From an uncultured Phycisphaerales bacterium (GTDB lineage: Bacteria; Planctomycetota; Phycisphaerae; WQYP01): a stretch of DNA of 13,986 nucleotides. Below, in pieces: positions 1-6,594 of the stretch. The stretch is from positions 1 to 13,986 of the forward strand of contig CALCHA010000415.1 in NCBI GenBank assembly GCA_937901265.1, written 5' to 3'. A program made the position numbers and the translations under genes. Each line of letters opens with the position of its first letter. Positions within the stretch are counted from its first letter, which is position 1. The notes under the pieces are model-generated. The model saw only the letters and a list, made by a program, of their open reading frames with translations, was not told where the DNA came from and made no database searches.

Positions 1-1
1 G

Positions 2-247
2 ATCGGGCAGCCGGTGCACCTGATGTTTGAGGATTACAACGGGGCGGACAGGACGGCGGGGAATGCGTTTTTTGACAACGTGAGGTTTAACGACGCGAGC
101 GTGTCGCCGGCGGTGCCGGCGGCGCCGTTGCCGGGAACGGCGGCGGCGGGCGTGGTGGGGCTGGCGGTTGCGGGGTTGGCGGTGAGGAGAAAGCGGAGCG
201 GGCTAAAGCCGATGTCGCGCCTGGCGGCGCCGACGGCGGATTATTGA
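2..247 (+). CDS. C-terminal end of a PEP-CTERM-type exported protein (5' end outside window)
   Basis: The frame is open from the window edge to a TGA at 245-247, so only the last roughly 81 residues are seen. They contain an FFDNVRF strand motif typical of the final beta-strand of carbohydrate-binding-like beta-sandwich domains in PEP-CTERM proteins. After it come a Pro/Ala linker (VPAAPLPG), a hydrophobic segment of about 17 residues rich in Ala, Gly, Val and Leu, and a basic cluster RRKR: the tripartite layout of a PEP-CTERM/exosortase sorting signal. The motif is a variant without a strict P-E-P. About 17 residues follow the basic cluster, longer than usual for this signal, so the last methionine-rich stretch may reflect drift. 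The role would be a secreted or surface-anchored protein; what its main domain does cannot be seen. A GTG at 14 is only an internal codon. Confidence 0.7.
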   Translation: MGQPVHLMFEDYNGADRTAGNAFFDNVRFNDASVSPAVPAAPLPGTAAAGVVGLAVAGLAVRRKRSGLKPMSRLAAPTADY

Positions 248-487
248 GGATTGAGGAGTCGGAGGTCGCTGGTGTGGGGCGGGGCGGGGCGATGGGCGGA
301 GGGTGCCGGCTTGGCCGCCGATTGCGGAACCGTCAGCATGTATCGCCCGCTCGGTTGGCGGGTGGAACAGCTCTGCGCGCATCGTCCGCGAGCCACTCCC
401 TTGCGACTACGTCCTGAGCGACGCGGAGAATTTGGTAAGCGTTTGTGAGTAGCTCAATGACGGCAGCTGCGGCTGCGGCCGGGTGGG

Positions 488-508
488 CTTGACCGGTGGC
501 TGGTCAAG
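488..508. repeat. Perfect inverted repeat CTTGACC-N7-GGTCAAG
   Basis: Arms at 488-494 and 502-508 are exactly complementary around a 7-nt loop. No T-run follows on either strand, so it does not look like an intrinsic terminator. It sits about 93 bp upstream of the first Rrf2 start codon. The arm sequence GGTCAA also occurs inside the candidate operators at 3483 and 10519, but the half-site arrangement differs. Confidence 0.4.
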
Positions 509-573
509 TGCCGCTGGCTTCGGGTGGAACGTGCAGGGTTTTGGGGGCTGCACGTCGGGGGCGTTTGGGTGTA

Positions 574-589
574 TGATAGTGAACTATTG
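574..589 (+). promoter_or_regulatory. Candidate -10 element and ATAGT-GA-ACTAT operator of the first Rrf2 gene
   Basis: A -10-like TATGAT lies at 574-579, overlapping the first bases of a 12-bp palindrome ATAGTGAACTAT at 578-589 (5-bp arms, 2-nt centre). This is followed at once by a strong ribosome binding site (GAGGAGG at 591-597) and the ATG at 601. No good -35 is visible. A palindrome between the -10 and the RBS is the usual place for an autoregulatory operator. Which protein binds it is inference, but the Rrf2 protein it precedes is the obvious candidate. Confidence 0.4.
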
Positions 590-600
590 AGGAGGAACGG

Positions 601-1128
601 ATGATTTCGCGAACGAATGAATATGCGTTGCGGGTAATGGTTCATCTGGCGGCTCAGGAGAAAAAGCCCCGGGGCACGCGGCAGATTTTTGAGGCGACGC
701 AGGTTCCGGCGAGCTATTTATCGAAGATTCTATTGGCCCTGGTGAAAGCAGGGTTTGTGCATTCGCAGCGCGGGCCCAACGGGGGCTTTACGCTGGCGCG
801 TGATCCGGGGGAGATCAGCGTTTTTGATGTGATATCGGCGATTGACCCGCTGCCGCGGATTCGCACGTGCCCGTTGAATCTACCGGAGCATAAGAAGCAA
901 TTGTGTCCGCTGCACAAGGAGCTGGATGACGCGTTTGAGCGCGTGGAGAAGGCGTTTCGGAATGCGTCGCTCGCGGCGCTGGTGGAGGTGCCGGCGGTGT
1001 CAGAGCATGGGGGCGGGCATGGTCCGTTCACGCAGGTGGGGATTCGCCGGGGAAAAGCGCCGCGGGGGTCGAAGGGAGTTGAATGGGATAGACGGGCGAG
1101 GGTTATGGGTGGTCAATGGGCGGGCTGA
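601..1128 (+). CDS. Rrf2-family transcriptional regulator (NsrR/IscR-like), first copy
   Basis: A 175-residue protein whose first 140 residues match the Rrf2 family: an N-terminal winged helix-turn-helix (ISRTNEYALRVMVHLA, then VPASYLSKIL as recognition-helix region, then the wing QRGPNGGF), followed by a dimerisation helix. Two cysteines, in RTCPL and LCPLHKELD, are 12 residues apart and occupy the region where NsrR and IscR bind an Fe-S cluster. Glu7 aligns with the Asp that is a fourth cluster ligand in some NsrR proteins. Family knowledge: such proteins sense NO, iron or Fe-S status and usually repress. There is no third Cys in the usual place, so cluster binding is uncertain. The last 35 residues are basic and low in complexity, and the 3' end overlaps the convergent nnrS by 26 bp. 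Start chosen for the strong GAGGAGG upstream. It is a paralogue of the regulator at 3520. Confidence 0.85.
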   Translation: MISRTNEYALRVMVHLAAQEKKPRGTRQIFEATQVPASYLSKILLALVKAGFVHSQRGPNGGFTLARDPGEISVFDVISAIDPLPRIRTCPLNLPEHKKQLCPLHKELDDAFERVEKAFRNASLAALVEVPAVSEHGGGHGPFTQVGIRRGKAPRGSKGVEWDRRARVMGGQWAG

Positions 1129-2524
1129 CGCTGGCGGGGGCGCGTGAGGATTTGCGGCGTTTTGGCGAGCGCCACATGATGGAGAGGATGTCAAAGGACC
1201 ACGCGACAAAGCCGGCGATTTCGAAGAGGGAGCTGATGCCGAGAAGGGGGTAGATGGCGGGGTAGCGATCGGTGAGCGTCTGCAAGGAAACTCGCAGGAA
1301 GCAGCCGAGGTTGATGAGGAGGAAGGGCGCGAGGAGTCGGGAGAGGTTGCGGGAGGGAATACCGGCGATGGCGGGGATGAAGCGGGCGGACATGCCGACG
1401 ATCATGAGGGACACGAAGCCCACCGTGAAGGCGTGGCGGATGGCACCGATGTAAGCCACGCCGTAGTAGGCATGGCCGAGGGGAAGTCCCGCGAGGGCTT
1501 GATAGAGGGGGAGGAGGAGGAGCATGGCCAGGGAGAGCGCGAGCCAGGCGTAGGCGATGCGGATGAACTTGTCAGAGCGGTCGACCCGTCTGGGGGTTCG
1601 CCAGAGTTTCCATGGCCAGACCTGAAGGAAGAGGCCAACGGCAAGCATGATCCAGGGGAGGACGAGCCAGTCCGCGAGGCGGGGAATATGGGTCCACTGG
1701 GTGGCGATAAAGAGGAGCACTTCGGCGAGGACGGCGGTGGTGAGGAGTGCGAAGGCGCACCATCCGCGAAGGGGCGGTGTGACGGGTCGGCCATAGAAAG
1801 CGGGGATCATGCGGGAGGAAATTCCGAGGATCATAAAGAGAGCCAGGCCGTGGACCTGAAGGTCGCGGAGGGGGCCCTGGTAGGTGGTAATGTCGTGCAG
1901 GAGAGCTTCGGGGGTGGGTGCGGCGAGAGTGTTCCACGTGTGGAAGGTATCGAAGGCACCCATCAGGACGAACCAGGCCATCGCGCCGAGGATGAAGCCG
2001 GATTCGGGGCGGAAAGATGTTTTGCCATGGCGGCAAGTGAGGAGCATTTGCGTGGCAAAGCAGCAGATGGCGAGGAGCTGGAGGACGCATCCGGTGAGGG
2101 CCAGAGGAATGGCGGAGGAGGAGAGACCGAGGAGGACCACGCCGAGGGTTCGGAGGAGGACGCCGAGGGTCACGAGGAGGAGGACAAGCGGTGCGAGCCG
2201 CGGCGCCACAAGGGTGGCTCGCCAGAAGCGCGGGAGCAGGTGGTAACCAAAGCCCATGATGAACAGGCCCATCCACCCGTAAATCTGGGCTTGTCCATGG
2301 GCGTTGATGGCGTGGATGGAGACGCTGGTAAATTGGTGAGAGAGGCCGATTTGCCAGAGCATCCAGCTTCCCCAGGAGCCGCCCGCGGTGAGCATGATGA
2401 GGATCGCGGCCGTGACGTACCAGCGATAGAGGTGCTCCACAAAGGGCGGGATGCACTCGGTGAGCACCTCTGGCGGCGGGCGGTTGGCGGAGGGCTGGCT
2501 GGTGGACGACGGAGCGACGGTCAT
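1103..2524 (-). CDS. nnrS: NnrS-family heme/copper membrane protein
   Basis: A 473-residue, strongly hydrophobic protein with about 12 predicted membrane segments. The signature HAQIYGWMGLFIMGFGYHLL near residues 75-100 is diagnostic of NnrS, including histidines thought to bind heme. Later segments carry the HGLALFMILGISSRMIPAF and RHAFTVGFVSLMIVGMSARF blocks with further conserved His. Family knowledge: NnrS is an inner-membrane heme- and copper-containing protein found with denitrification and NO-stress genes, and it protects against nitrosative stress; its chemistry is not settled. It follows ric by 63 bp on the same strand and probably shares its transcript. The N-terminal 25 residues are polar and Pro-rich, and no strong RBS lies before the chosen ATG, so the true start could be slightly downstream. 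It converges on and overlaps the first Rrf2 gene by 26 bp. Confidence 0.88.
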   Translation of the reverse strand: MTVAPSSTSQPSANRPPPEVLTECIPPFVEHLYRWYVTAAILIMLTAGGSWGSWMLWQIGLSHQFTSVSIHAINAHGQAQIYGWMGLFIMGFGYHLLPRFWRATLVAPRLAPLVLLLVTLGVLLRTLGVVLLGLSSSAIPLALTGCVLQLLAICCFATQMLLTCRHGKTSFRPESGFILGAMAWFVLMGAFDTFHTWNTLAAPTPEALLHDITTYQGPLRDLQVHGLALFMILGISSRMIPAFYGRPVTPPLRGWCAFALLTTAVLAEVLLFIATQWTHIPRLADWLVLPWIMLAVGLFLQVWPWKLWRTPRRVDRSDKFIRIAYAWLALSLAMLLLLPLYQALAGLPLGHAYYGVAYIGAIRHAFTVGFVSLMIVGMSARFIPAIAGIPSRNLSRLLAPFLLINLGCFLRVSLQTLTDRYPAIYPLLGISSLFEIAGFVAWSFDILSIMWRSPKRRKSSRAPASVSPPIDHP

Positions 2525-2587
2525 GGATGGCTTCTTGGGGGGCAGATCCTGGCGAGCGGTGGCAGTTGGAGGGATGACGCCGCGACG

Positions 2588-3304
2588 TCACGCAGAGCAG
2601 GCGGCGAGGCGGGCTTCCGCGGCGATCGCCTTGGGAAAAAGGATGCTGTTTTCCATGTGAACGTGGACATGGGTGTCGGCTTCGAGTTCGCTCAGGGCGG
2701 TCAACATCGCGTGGTACGTGTTGCAGGCATCAGCCGGCGGGACGTAACCGTGGGTGAGTTCGCGTAGCTGCTCGAGTTCCGCGCCCGCGGCCTCGTGCTC
2801 CTCAATCATCATGCGGACCGGGTTGTTGACGGAACCGACGGGGGACGAGAGAGCGCTCGTGGCGTGATCGAGCTCGCGGCACATGGGAAAAAGGACGCGT
2901 TCCTCTTTGAGCATGTGGGTGTCCATGTCCTGCTTGAAGTGGAGGAATATCTCGTGAATTTTTCGCAGCTCGGGGTGGCGTTGTTCATGGCGATCCGCGA
3001 CGCGACCGGTGAGAAATTCCAGCCGGGGCATCTCCCGGCGGAGGTAAGCGTGATGCACGGCCTCGACATGGGCGACGATCTCGCCCATGGTGGCGGTTGA
3101 CCAGTCTTTTCCACCGGCATTTGGGGCGGCATCTGCTTTCGCGAGGGCGGCGCGGACGGCTTCCACGTCAACACCTTTTTTGCTGCAGGCTTCGGCGAGG
3201 GGTAAATTGCCGCCACAGCAATAGTCGATTCCAAAGTGTTCGAAGACGCGAGCGCGGGAAGGCTTTTGCACAACCAATTCACCGACTGTGTGGGCAAGAC
3301 TCAT
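2588..3304 (-). CDS. ric: Iron-sulfur cluster repair di-iron protein (RIC/YtfE/ScdA family)
   Basis: A 238-residue cytoplasmic protein of the normal RIC length. The N-terminal ScdA_N (DUF542) domain, residues 1-60, carries the hallmark GIDYCCGGN at 25-33. The C-terminal hemerythrin-like domain supplies the di-iron ligands: His in VEAVHHAYL, HFKQDMDTHMLKEE (His and Glu), IEEHEAAG, and the final HVHVHMENSILFP. Family knowledge: these proteins repair Fe-S clusters damaged by NO or oxidants and are classic members of NO-responsive regulons. The start is supported by AAGGAT 8 bases upstream of the ATG. It is divergent from the second Rrf2 gene (215 bp between starts) and is followed by nnrS in the same direction, which fits an NO-detoxification unit. 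Confidence 0.93.
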   Translation of the reverse strand: MSLAHTVGELVVQKPSRARVFEHFGIDYCCGGNLPLAEACSKKGVDVEAVRAALAKADAAPNAGGKDWSTATMGEIVAHVEAVHHAYLRREMPRLEFLTGRVADRHEQRHPELRKIHEIFLHFKQDMDTHMLKEERVLFPMCRELDHATSALSSPVGSVNNPVRMMIEEHEAAGAELEQLRELTHGYVPPADACNTYHAMLTALSELEADTHVHVHMENSILFPKAIAAEARLAACSA

Positions 3305-3452
3305 GGGGTGATCCTTTCAAAACGGGATGCAGGCGGCAGGTTTCAGACAACGGGCGGCGCTCATTCGAGGCGACGCTTCTGGGGCATTGCGGCCCTGGCC
3401 GAGCAGCGGCAGGGAGCAGTGAGAAATACCTCGGACCGTTTCTTTCGGGCCC

Positions 3453-3501
3453 TTGCATACCACCATAGCAGCAATTATTATGGACATCAAGGTCAAGATA
3501 T
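3453..3501 (+). promoter_or_regulatory. Promoter and candidate Rrf2 operator before the second regulator
   Basis: TTGCAT (3453-3458) and TATTAT (3476-3481) are 17 bp apart, a plausible sigma-70 type promoter. Immediately after the -10 is GACATCAAGGTCAAGATAT (3483-3501), which would cover the transcription start. Its outer bases are symmetric (GACATC facing GATATA; ATC...GAT), the inner part is not. The block 3476-3501 matches 10512-10537 at 23 of 26 positions. It lies 18 bp before the GTG of the Rrf2 gene and in the region shared with divergent ric. Placement over the start site suggests repression; the binding protein is inferred. Confidence 0.6.
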
Positions 3502-3519
3502 ACAGAAAGAGAAAATCTT

Positions 3520-3942
3520 GTGGTTTCTCGCACTGCTGAATATTGCCTTCGAGCGGTTATTTACCTGGCGGACGCCGAGGGGGGGAGCCGCACGACCTGC
3601 GAGATTGCAGCGGCCACAAGAATCCCGGCGAGTTACCTGTCGAAGATTCTGCATTTGCTGCATCGATCGGGGATCGTCAACGCGCGACGAGGGGTGAAGG
3701 GGGGCTTCGCGCTCGCGACGACTGCCCGGTCGCTTTCGCTGCTGCAACTGGTGCGGGTGGTCGATCCCTCGCAGCGGGTGGTGACCTGTCCGCTGGGCAT
3801 TCATGGCACCGATCTGTGTCCGCTTCACCGGCAGCTTGATGAAGCGGCGGCGGGTGCGGATGAAGTGCTGGCGCGTTCGACGATTGCGGAAATCTGCAAT
3901 CTGTCGCGTGAACACTCGGCGCGTGGGGAGTGGGGTTTGTGA
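3520..3942 (+). CDS. Rrf2-family transcriptional regulator (NsrR-like), second copy
   Basis: A 140-residue protein spanning one complete Rrf2 domain: winged helix-turn-helix (VSRTAEYCLRAVIYLA, IPASYLSKILHLLH, wing RRGVKGGFAL), then the Cys region VTCPLGIHGTDLCPLHRQLD and a further Cys in EICNLS. The Cys pair (10 apart) resembles the Fe-S binding loop of NsrR/RirA-type regulators, and Glu7 aligns with the Asp ligand of NsrR. Start is GTG with a weak purine-rich AAAGAG upstream; an earlier in-frame start would run into the operator. It is divergent from ric and convergent with the NnrS-like gene (11-bp gap). The candidate operator 18 bp upstream, repeated before the radical-SAM cluster, suggests it represses itself and that cluster. 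It shares domain layout with the 601-1128 paralogue but lacks the long basic tail. Exact ligand is unknown; NO is the best guess from its neighbours. Confidence 0.87.
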   Translation: MVSRTAEYCLRAVIYLADAEGGSRTTCEIAAATRIPASYLSKILHLLHRSGIVNARRGVKGGFALATTARSLSLLQLVRVVDPSQRVVTCPLGIHGTDLCPLHRQLDEAAAGADEVLARSTIAEICNLSREHSARGEWGL

Positions 3943-3953
3943 GCGCGAGCGTA

Positions 3954-5123
3954 TCAGCCGACGATTTTCAGGGAGATAAATTCTTTGTCATCGCGGGGCG
4001 GATATTGTTCGCGGTTGGGGAAGCGAACGGAAGTGATTGTATTCAGGAGAAACAGCAGCAGCGTGATCACGTTGAGCGTGCCCGCCCATTTGCGTCCGGG
4101 CGATGAGCCAGCGAGGTCGCTGGCGACGCGCAGCGCCACGGAGATCTGGAGGAGAGCGAGGTGGGAGTAGAATCGCGGCCGATAGGTGATGCGGATTCGC
4201 ATGACGGCAGGGAAGATGATGGGAGCGTGTCCGAAAATCATTCCGATGACGAAGCCGAGGAGGAGGGAGTGGAGGATGGCGTCGTAGATCAGTCCGGCGG
4301 AAGGGGCGAAGAGGAGCCAGCCGTCGGGGGCGACGAAAGCGGGCCAGATGAGGCCATAGTAGAGGGAGAGGGCACCGCTGAGGGCGAGCCAGAAGTAGCC
4401 GGTGAGGAGGCAGGCGGCGGTGAAGCGAGGAAGTCCGTTGCGACGGATGGTGTGGCGTGCGAGGTCGAAAGTAAAGAGCCATTGGGCGAGGAGGAGTTGT
4501 CCGAAGCCTAGGATGCCGAGGCCCAAGCCCGGGAGCCAGATGGTAAGGAGGAGCCCGAGGAGGTAGAGGCTGATGACGCCGTTGAAGGTGGGGAGGCGGA
4601 GGTGAGAAAAGGGGAGAAAGCGGCTCAATTCGAGGCGTTCGCCGACGATGGTGAGCACGAGGAAAGCGGCCCAGAGGGGAACGACGATGGAGACTGGCCG
4701 GCCAAAGAGCCAGAGGAGATTTCCGGCCAGCCATGCGAGCGCACCGAGCGTCATGACGACGATGAAGACTTCGCGTTGTCTGAAGAAGATCAGGACCATG
4801 GCGAGGAACAGGAGGACGCTGGCGAGGGCGAGCAGGCCTTGACCGAAGGGGAGGGGCAGGCCGACGAGAATGGCGATTGCGCCGAGGGCGGCGGCGAGGG
4901 GTGCCCCATACACCCAGGGGTGTCCGAGGGCCACGGCGCGTTCAAGGCTGATGAGCGTGCCGAGAAACCCGCCGATCATAAGGGGGCCATGGTAGGGGAC
5001 GGAGGCGGCGGGGCCGGCGAAGTTCCAGCCGAGGCGCAGGAGTCCACCCCACATGCCCACGAGGAGGAGGAGGATGCTGGCGAAGACAAAGGGGCTACGC
5101 CTGAGGGCAATGCCGGGGATCAT
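3954..5123 (-). CDS. NnrS-like multi-pass membrane protein
   Basis: A 389-residue hydrophobic protein with about 12 membrane segments. Conserved-looking His blocks are HGPLMIGGFLGTLISLERAV near residue 45, and ILHSLLLGFVIGMIFGHAP in the C-terminal third. The layout of His-containing helices resembles NnrS and related putative heme-binding proteins, but the classic HAQ-YGW block is absent, so this is a distant relative. A longer open frame reaches 5279, but its first 52 residues are Pro/Arg-rich and overlap the upstream cupin by 125 bp; the ATG at 5123 has AAGGTC 7 bases before it and follows the cupin stop by 31 bp. It is the last gene of the minus-strand cluster. The likely role is heme- or NO-related electron transfer or protection in the inner membrane; that is inference. 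Confidence 0.75.
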   Translation of the reverse strand: MIPGIALRRSPFVFASILLLLVGMWGGLLRLGWNFAGPAASVPYHGPLMIGGFLGTLISLERAVALGHPWVYGAPLAAALGAIAILVGLPLPFGQGLLALASVLLFLAMVLIFFRQREVFIVVMTLGALAWLAGNLLWLFGRPVSIVVPLWAAFLVLTIVGERLELSRFLPFSHLRLPTFNGVISLYLLGLLLTIWLPGLGLGILGFGQLLLAQWLFTFDLARHTIRRNGLPRFTAACLLTGYFWLALSGALSLYYGLIWPAFVAPDGWLLFAPSAGLIYDAILHSLLLGFVIGMIFGHAPIIFPAVMRIRITYRPRFYSHLALLQISVALRVASDLAGSSPGRKWAGTLNVITLLLFLLNTITSVRFPNREQYPPRDDKEFISLKIVG

Positions 5124-5154
5124 GGGCGACCTTGGATCGGGGTTACCGGGGGGA

Positions 5155-5520
5155 TCATTTCCAGGTGCCTTTCTGGAGGTGAGCTGCGACTTCGCGGTGA
5201 TCTTCGGGGGTGGGGGGCGGGGATACGACGATAAGGGCGAGCGTGCGCTGGTGCGCCATGACGCCACGCCGATGTCCACTTTCGGCGTGCATCAGCGCGC
5301 CCGGGCCAGCGTCGGCGAGTTCTTCGTCGCCGCTCACAAGGGTGGCGCGCCCTTCGAGGAGGGTCAGAGTGAGGTCCACGCCGGGGCTGTGAACGGGGAT
5401 CGCTTGACCAGGTTCGAAGCACACGAGCATGGTTTTGCTTTTTGGGGTCAGGGCCAGCACGACGGCATTGAAGCGCTGTGGGTCGAAAACGGCGGCGGCT
5501 TTGATGGAGGCCATGAGCAT
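5155..5520 (-). CDS. Small single-domain cupin protein
   Basis: A 121-residue protein with a single cupin beta-barrel. Motif 1 is recognisable as PGQAIPVHSPGVDLTLTLLEG and motif 2 as GPGALMHAES. Only two of the usual metal ligands remain (the His in VHSP and the His in LMHAES); the second His and Glu of motif 1 appear replaced, so metal binding may be weak or altered. Such small cupins often occur next to DUF2249 and DUF59 proteins in nitrogen-oxide gene clusters, where their role is unknown. Start at 5520 has AGGAG about 9 bases upstream; a second ATG two codons later is possible. It lies 97 bp after the DUF2249 gene with a strong terminator-like hairpin in between, and 31 bp before the NnrS-like gene, with which it is probably cotranscribed. 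Confidence 0.8.
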   Translation of the reverse strand: MLMASIKAAAVFDPQRFNAVVLALTPKSKTMLVCFEPGQAIPVHSPGVDLTLTLLEGRATLVSGDEELADAGPGALMHAESGHRRGVMAHQRTLALIVVSPPPTPEDHREVAAHLQKGTWK

Positions 5521-5543
5521 GGCGCTATTCTCCTGTGTTCGGC

Positions 5544-5599
5544 GGAAAAAGAAAGAAGCGGCAGGGGATTGGCAGCTGGAGGGCGGGCCAATCCCCTGC
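5544..5599 (-). terminator. Intercistronic intrinsic terminator or attenuator
   Basis: Perfect 13-bp inverted repeat: arms 5561-5573 (GCAGGGGATTGGC) and 5587-5599 (GCCAATCCCCTGC) around a 13-nt loop. Reading along the minus strand, the stem is followed by CGCTTCTTTCTTTTT, a U-rich tract. This is the form of an intrinsic terminator placed just after the DUF2249 gene, inside the cluster. Only about 20 bp separate the T-tract from the RBS of the cupin gene, too little for a usual promoter. It therefore probably causes partial termination, or protects the upstream mRNA, so the cupin and NnrS-like gene are made at a lower level. Confidence 0.75.
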
Positions 5600-5617
5600 G
5601 CGCTGCGGTGGGTGGGG

Positions 5618-5893
5618 TCAGCTGCAGCAACTTTTTGTGCCAGACGGGGCCGGGGAACAGGCGGCGGTTTTGCCGATTTTTACGCGCCAGGTATCGGGGC
5701 CTTGCTGAAGGTAATCCCAGGAAAATGCGCCGGGATGTTCGGCATTGAACTGATAATAGAGCGGCTTGGGGTCGTGATCGTTGACCAGTTCAAAGTTTTC
5801 ATTGGGTTGCAGAGCGTGGAAGGTGTTGAAAAGAAGGGGGTGGCGCTCACGGGGTGCGACGTCACGGACATCGATTATCGTGGGATGGCTCAT
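5618..5893 (-). CDS. DUF2249-domain protein with a Cys-rich tail
   Basis: A 91-residue protein. Residues 4-75 match DUF2249: IDVRDVAPRERHPLLF at the start, then FELVNDHDPKPLYYQF and a final W-[KR]-V-x-I-G-K strand, a small alpha/beta fold related to TusA/SirA-like domains. DUF2249 is often fused to or encoded beside hemerythrin and RIC-type proteins in anaerobic and NO-stress loci; its activity is unknown. The end, ACSPAPSGTKSCCS, adds three cysteines including a CC pair, suggesting metal or redox chemistry (inference). The frame is open to 6043, but that extension overlaps the upstream gene and has no family match. ATG 5893 has AAGGA 8 bases before it. A start ten codons earlier (5923) is the alternative. 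Confidence 0.85.
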   Translation of the reverse strand: MSHPTIIDVRDVAPRERHPLLFNTFHALQPNENFELVNDHDPKPLYYQFNAEHPGAFSWDYLQQGPDTWRVKIGKTAACSPAPSGTKSCCS

Positions 5894-5937
5894 GAATATA
5901 TCCTTGCCGATGAGAGGTTTCATCACGGCTTGACCAG

Positions 5938-6579
5938 TCAACGTGACCAGCCGAGCGATCGTTTTGCATCTTTGGAAATCAGATCGGAGCGCCAGGGCGG
6001 ATCCCACACGAGTTGCACGTCCACCGCGGTCACTCCCGGGCAATGATCCATAATGCGTGCATAGACATCGTTTTTGATTTGCTCGCTGAGGGGGCAGGCC
6101 GGGGTGGTCATAGTCATGGTCACATGGATATTCCGGTCCCGAATATCGAGGCCATAGACGAGGCCCAGATCGACGATGTTGATCCCCACTTCCGGGTCGA
6201 TGACCTCACGGAGGGCGGCATGTACCTGAGGAAAGTCGGGTGATGCCGATCTTTCCGAGGTTTCGTTACGGGGTGTGCGTGAGGGAGGTTTCGCCGGGGG
6301 CGTGAAGGTAAAGCCACGGCCCCCGGACAGGGTGCGGAAATCGATGGTGTAGCCGTCGAGGCGTAAGAGATTTTCAGCGGTGCAGGCGACGTGGATGCCG
6401 TGGCACACTGAACCTTCATCGCCGGGCTCGGGGCGCTGGGCCAAATCAAGCGTGAACGCCTGATCAGCGCTGCGTGGCTGCAGGCCAACGCGCAGGCAGA
6501 CTTCTGGACCGGCCAAACCTTGCTCCTGCAAGACTCGACGAACTTCGTCGGCCGCGGCGGGGGTGAGTTCAATGGCCAT
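5938..6579 (-). CDS. Fusion: degenerate IscA/HesB-like domain plus DUF59 (MIP18/SufT-like) Fe-S assembly domain
   Basis: A 213-residue two-domain protein. Residues 1-95 follow the A-type carrier (HesB/IscA) fold pattern: IELTPAAADEVRRVLQEQG, CLRVGLQ, FTLDLA, LDGYTIDFR, GRGFTF. The three cluster-binding Cys, including the C-terminal CGCG, are missing; Cys28, Cys59 and Cys66 are at non-canonical places. A Pro/Ser-rich linker (96-115) leads to a DUF59 domain (116-210) with IDPEVGINIVDLGLVYGLDI, the reactive Cys162 in TPACPL, and VWDPPW. Family knowledge: DUF59 proteins assist maturation of Fe-S proteins. The pairing suggests a dedicated factor for the Fe-S enzymes of this cluster, such as the radical SAM proteins (inference). 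AAGGAG precedes the ATG by 9 bases. The gene begins 15 bp after the nitronate monooxygenase stop. Confidence 0.85.
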   Translation of the reverse strand: MAIELTPAAADEVRRVLQEQGLAGPEVCLRVGLQPRSADQAFTLDLAQRPEPGDEGSVCHGIHVACTAENLLRLDGYTIDFRTLSGGRGFTFTPPAKPPSRTPRNETSERSASPDFPQVHAALREVIDPEVGINIVDLGLVYGLDIRDRNIHVTMTMTTPACPLSEQIKNDVYARIMDHCPGVTAVDVQLVWDPPWRSDLISKDAKRSLGWSR

Positions 6580-6594
6580 AATTGGGGCTCCTTT

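Larger units (their letters stand above)
248..600. other. Intergenic stretch without a convincing gene
   Basis: About 350 bp lie between the PEP-CTERM gene and the first Rrf2 gene. Short open frames on both strands here (251-448 + and 454-645 -) have arginine-rich, low-complexity translations without family features, and I do not call them. The stretch holds a perfect hairpin at 488-508 and the promoter/operator region of the Rrf2 gene at its right end. I see no terminator with a T-tract after the PEP-CTERM gene. Confidence 0.6.

Noticed and set aside
251..645. Short open frames in the gap before the first Rrf2 gene
   Set aside because: Low-complexity Arg-rich translations and no recognisable domain or convincing RBS.
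1433..2767. Long plus-strand open frame (444 codons) across nnrS and ric
   Set aside because: Translation is a Gly/Glu/Asp-rich shadow of the minus-strand genes, which have clear family motifs.
4602..5234. Plus-strand open frame opposite the NnrS-like gene
   Set aside because: Highly acidic low-complexity translation, antisense to a well-supported membrane protein gene.
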